DNA of 64,000 nucleotides from an uncultured Blautia sp. (lineage in GTDB: Bacteria > Bacillota > Clostridia > Lachnospirales > Lachnospiraceae), in contig CAMNTH010000012.1 of assembly GCA_946557785.1 (NCBI GenBank), positions 1 through 64,000 of the forward strand, written 5' to 3'. Under the pieces are notes generated by a model. The model made no database searches. It had not been told where the DNA came from and saw nothing but the letters and a program-made list of their open reading frames with translations. This document shows, one piece after another, positions 61,605 through 64,000 of the stretch (positions are counted from its first letter, which is position 1; the number at the start of each line of letters is the position of its first letter). The translations under genes were made by a program, and so were the position numbers.

Positions 61605-62757
61605 ACTGTACCCTCCTTGTTGCCATCACGCAGATTCCCCCAAATACAGCCGTCATTCCAAGCAGTATCCCTATATTTTTGAAATATGAGGCATAGCCAT
61701 CGTAATAATACAGGCAGTAAAATGCATCCGCAATTCTGGCGGCCGGATTGACCATGGCAAGCACCGGCATGTTTTGTTCCACAGCATAGCTGATTCCATC
61801 AACCATCAAGCCTGCAAAAAAACAGCATAGCATGGAGATACCTACCAGCACGCCGCTTTTAAGTCCGCCCTTCCATTTGGACGGCAGTGCTATTACACTG
61901 CCGAAAGCAATACCGGTCATACTGCCTGCAAGTATGGTTCCCAGGGCTGCTCCAATGGAAGTGCCGAAACTGACCTTAAGAACAAGCAGCATATAGAAAA
62001 AGCTCACTGCCACGCATACAAACTGAACGGTTACAGCCCCCAGGTAAGATGCGCAGAATAATTTCCACCTGCTTCCCGGAGACAGGGTATTCCTTGCCCC
62101 CTGAGGTGACAGGTTTGCCTGGAGATTTTCCACCACTACCAGACCATGGAAGCCTCCGTACAGGCAGATCATTGCCAGAAGGGCATAATAATAAGTTACC
62201 GTTGCAGAAGGCTTCCTGCCTGTCAGATTCAAATCCCGGATAAATTCTTCTTCGAAATCAAATGTCTCACCGTTAATTCCCGCTGTCATGCCTGAAAGCT
62301 TCAGGGCAGTAACCGGATCCTTTTTGGCAATGGTTACAATGGTATCCTTTATTTGTATATAACGATCCAGCAGATTTTTCAGGATGGTCTGGTAAATTCC
62401 GTTCTCCTTCACAAAAAGCCTGGGTTCATTTTTTTCTACAGAAATATAGCCTTGCACCTCCCCCGTTTCCAAAAGGGCATCCGCTTCCTTTTCCTCTGAT
62501 ACCCAGAAAATATCCAGCATGGCCTCATCCCCTGCGGAAACCTCTTCCAGCATCTGAACAAGATACACTTCCGCCTCCATAGGCTGATCCTTTACCACTG
62601 CCGTAGGGATGGAATGAAAAGTCATATCCTCCTCAACAGACTGCAGGGTAAAATAAAACAGGGTGGAAAGAAGGATGGGAAACAGCAGCGTCCAGCCGAT
62701 CATATCCTTGCTTCTCACTGATCTTAAAATATACTTCCTGTAAATATTCCAAAACAT
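61591..62757 (-). CDS. ABC-2 transporter permease, subunit 1
   Basis: A 388-residue paralogue of the next permease: a helix near 20-40, an extracytoplasmic domain, and five C-terminal helices. I set the start at the ATG at 62757, five bases after AAGGAGG; the frame is open further upstream but overlaps the ATPase gene. The gene lies 10 bases after the ATPase stop codon. The two permeases probably form a heterodimer. Confidence 0.87.
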   Translation of the reverse strand: MFWNIYRKYILRSVRSKDMIGWTLLFPILLSTLFYFTLQSVEEDMTFHSIPTAVVKDQPMEAEVYLVQMLEEVSAGDEAMLDIFWVSEEKEADALLETGEVQGYISVEKNEPRLFVKENGIYQTILKNLLDRYIQIKDTIVTIAKKDPVTALKLSGMTAGINGETFDFEEEFIRDLNLTGRKPSATVTYYYALLAMICLYGGFHGLVVVENLQANLSPQGARNTLSPGSRWKLFCASYLGAVTVQFVCVAVSFFYMLLVLKVSFGTSIGAALGTILAGSMTGIAFGSVIALPSKWKGGLKSGVLVGISMLCCFFAGLMVDGISYAVEQNMPVLAMVNPAARIADAFYCLYYYDGYASYFKNIGILLGMTAVFGGICVMATRRVQYESI

Positions 62758-62767
62758 AGGCGCCTCC

Positions 62768-63532
62768 TTAATCCCGCAGCTGTCTTCCAGTAAGCTCCAA
62801 AAAGACATCATTCAGAGTCAGCTCTGCTTCCTGACCGTCATTTGAACCTGCATCTCTTTTCCGGATCATGCTCTTTAGCGCATCGCTGGTTCCGCAGGCA
62901 ATGGCCTGGCCTTTGTCCATGATCATGATCCTGGTGCAGAGCTGCTCCACCTCCTCCATATAATGGGAGGTATAGATAATGGTTGCCCCCTGCCTGTTCA
63001 GCTCCCGGATTCCCTCCAGGATACTGTTCCTGCTCTGAGGATCCACTGCAACCGTAGGCTCATCCATAAAAATAAGCCTGGGTTTATGCGCAATGCCGCA
63101 GGCGATATTCAGCCTGCGGAGAAGTCCGCCCGACAGCTTTCCCGGCAGGAATTTCCTGTAATCTTCAAGTCCTGCAAACGCAATGGCTTCTTTCACAAGT
63201 TCTCTGCGCCTGCGTTTGTCATAAACATACAGTCCGCAGAAATAATCAATATTTTCTTCCACAGTCAGCTCATTGTAAACTGCCACATTCTGCATTACCA
63301 CGCCGATCTTCCCTTTGCTTTTATAGTTGTCCGGCGACATGGGTTCTCCAAAAAGCCTGATTTCTCCTTTATCATACTTCAAAAGGGAAAGCATACAGTT
63401 AATTGCCGTAGTCTTTCCTGAGCCGTTGGGGCCTAGAAGGCCGAAAATCTCTCCGTCAGCCACATCCAGGTTAAAATGATCCAATGCCAGCACATCCCCG
63501 TAACGCTTTACCAGATTTTTTACTTCTATCAT
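62768..63532 (-). CDS. ABC transporter ATP-binding protein
   Basis: A 254-residue ATPase of the DrrA/CcmA class: Walker A LLGPNGSGKTTA near 33-44, signature KLSGGLLRRLNIA, Walker B LIFMDEPTVAVDP and switch histidine in TSHYMEEV. The signature has LLRR where QxQR/QRQR is common, and VAVDP replaces the usual VGLDP. It drives the two permeases downstream and is divergent from a gene for a membrane protein at 63746. Confidence 0.94.
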   Translation of the reverse strand: MIEVKNLVKRYGDVLALDHFNLDVADGEIFGLLGPNGSGKTTAINCMLSLLKYDKGEIRLFGEPMSPDNYKSKGKIGVVMQNVAVYNELTVEENIDYFCGLYVYDKRRRRELVKEAIAFAGLEDYRKFLPGKLSGGLLRRLNIACGIAHKPRLIFMDEPTVAVDPQSRNSILEGIRELNRQGATIIYTSHYMEEVEQLCTRIMIMDKGQAIACGTSDALKSMIRKRDAGSNDGQEAELTLNDVFLELTGRQLRD

Positions 63533-63576
63533 TCCCGCTTCCTCCTGTATCCATTTTACCCATGGTTTATAATATT

Positions 63577-63605
63577 ATTTTATCAGCAATGCCTCTGCCT
63601 GCACA
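63577..63605 (-). promoter_or_regulatory. Promoter of the second ABC exporter operon
   Basis: TGTGCA, 17 bases, TAAAAT on the minus strand. The -35 is poor, which suits a promoter that needs an activator; two palindromes lie directly upstream of it. Confidence 0.4.
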
Positions 63606-63606
63606 G

Positions 63607-63640
63607 TGACCTCTGTCATTTTCTCCTATGACAAATGTCA
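63607..63640. promoter_or_regulatory. Two tandem TGAC-N4-GTCA palindromes
   Basis: TGAC-CTCT-GTCA at 63607-63618 and TGAC-AAAT-GTCA at 63629-63640 have centres 22 bases apart, two helical turns. The first begins one base upstream of the -35 box of the ABC operon. This is the geometry of a dimeric response regulator or similar activator. Confidence 0.6.
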
Positions 63641-63745
63641 TCATTTTCATTCTTCCATGGATTCCCTTCTTCATTCGTGTTATGATGAGAATACTAAAAT
63701 GAAAACATGGAATAAATGCCGGGATCCGGCAGGAACGGAGGAATT

Positions 63746-64000
63746 ATGGCGCTGCTTTATCATAAACTGCTGCTTTTCTTACTGGTGCTTCCCTCTCTTT
63801 TTCCGGGGGAAGTCTCTACTGGCACGATTGCCGCACTTTTAACAGCCATTTGCGCCAGCACACTGTGCAGTTATCTGGATAAAAAAAATACTTTGCCGTT
63901 TTTGATCGGGTTCTGGGGAGCCTGCACCTTCTGGACACCCCTTTTCCCCTTTCTTCCCCTTCTGGTTTACGACTGTGCAGACTGGAAACGGCGATGGAAG
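63746..64000 (+). CDS. Membrane protein cut by window end, possibly a sensor kinase
   Basis: The first 85 residues of a longer protein. GGAGG lies four bases before the ATG. Two or three hydrophobic segments (about 5-20, 26-43, 53-75) are joined by short loops and followed by DCADWKRRWK at the end. Genes divergent from or next to DrrA-type exporters with this layout are often sensor histidine kinases of the NarL/LiaS or LytS type, but the conserved kinase domains lie outside the window, so this is only context. Confidence 0.6.
   Translation, partial: MALLYHKLLLFLLVLPSLFPGEVSTGTIAALLTAICASTLCSYLDKKNTLPFLIGFWGACTFWTPLFPFLPLLVYDCADWKRRWK

Overview
The window looks like chromosomal DNA of a spore-forming clostridium, most probably a member of the Lachnospiraceae. 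This is inferred from sporulation and germination genes (spoIIP, gpr), the gene order comEA/comEC/holA/rpsT/gpr/spoIIP/lepA/hemW familiar from Bacillus and Clostridia, large secreted enzymes with choline-binding-type wall repeats, and frequent TTG/GTG starts behind strong GGAGG ribosome sites. I see no tRNA or rRNA gene, no CRISPR array, no insertion sequence and no phage gene.

Positions 1-20883 hold a surface-glycan locus. After one D,D-carboxypeptidase gene on the plus strand (301-1566), 17 tightly packed minus-strand genes run from rfbB (20883) down to a YfhO-type membrane glycosyltransferase (1777). They encode dTDP-L-rhamnose synthesis (rfbA, B, C, D), a WecE-type aminotransferase that branches off the same dTDP-4-keto-6-deoxyglucose, an ATP-grasp ligase, a PLP enzyme, an ArnC/CsbB-like polyprenyl-phosphate glycosyltransferase, two overlapping 4-helix EamA/SMR proteins like ArnE/ArnF, and a second D,D-carboxypeptidase. 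They also encode a Wzm/Wzt-type polysaccharide exporter whose ATPase has a C-terminal polymer-recognition domain, a methyltransferase plus kinase-like pair, and a large two-domain rhamnosyltransferase-like enzyme. My reading is that a rhamnose-containing polymer is built inside, capped by a split WbdD-like kinase/methyltransferase, exported, and then decorated outside the membrane with a lipid-carried 4-amino-4,6-dideoxyhexose that may itself carry an amino acid. This is the best candidate here for an undescribed system.

Positions 20990-29542 carry a GH25 muramidase and an L,D-transpeptidase (both with wall-binding repeats), then HPr, CdaR, CdaA (c-di-AMP synthase) and two unrecognised membrane proteins. 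Positions 29646-43784 are housekeeping: comF, recD2, mreB/mbl, uvrA, hemW, a small lipoprotein, lepA, spoIIP, gpr, rpsT (plus strand) and holA. Positions 43939-50032 form a competence operon (comEA ... comEC) with a response regulator, histidine kinase and GerMN lipoprotein nested inside it.

Positions 50141-53856 are an accessory ABC-transporter cassette controlled by a small XRE regulator. Its promoter is overlapped by two copies of a 19-bp operator in opposite orientation, and a G11 homopolymer lies just upstream of the regulator's TTG start. Positions 54135-60328 hold arginine biosynthesis (argC-J-B-D on minus, argG on plus), with a small FeoB-associated Cys-rich protein after argD; both arg promoters carry TTGCAT-type -35 sites within ARG-box-like sequence. 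Positions 60396-63532 encode a second ABC-2 exporter, divergent from a truncated membrane protein (63746 to the end). Two tandem TGAC-N4-GTCA palindromes lie between them.
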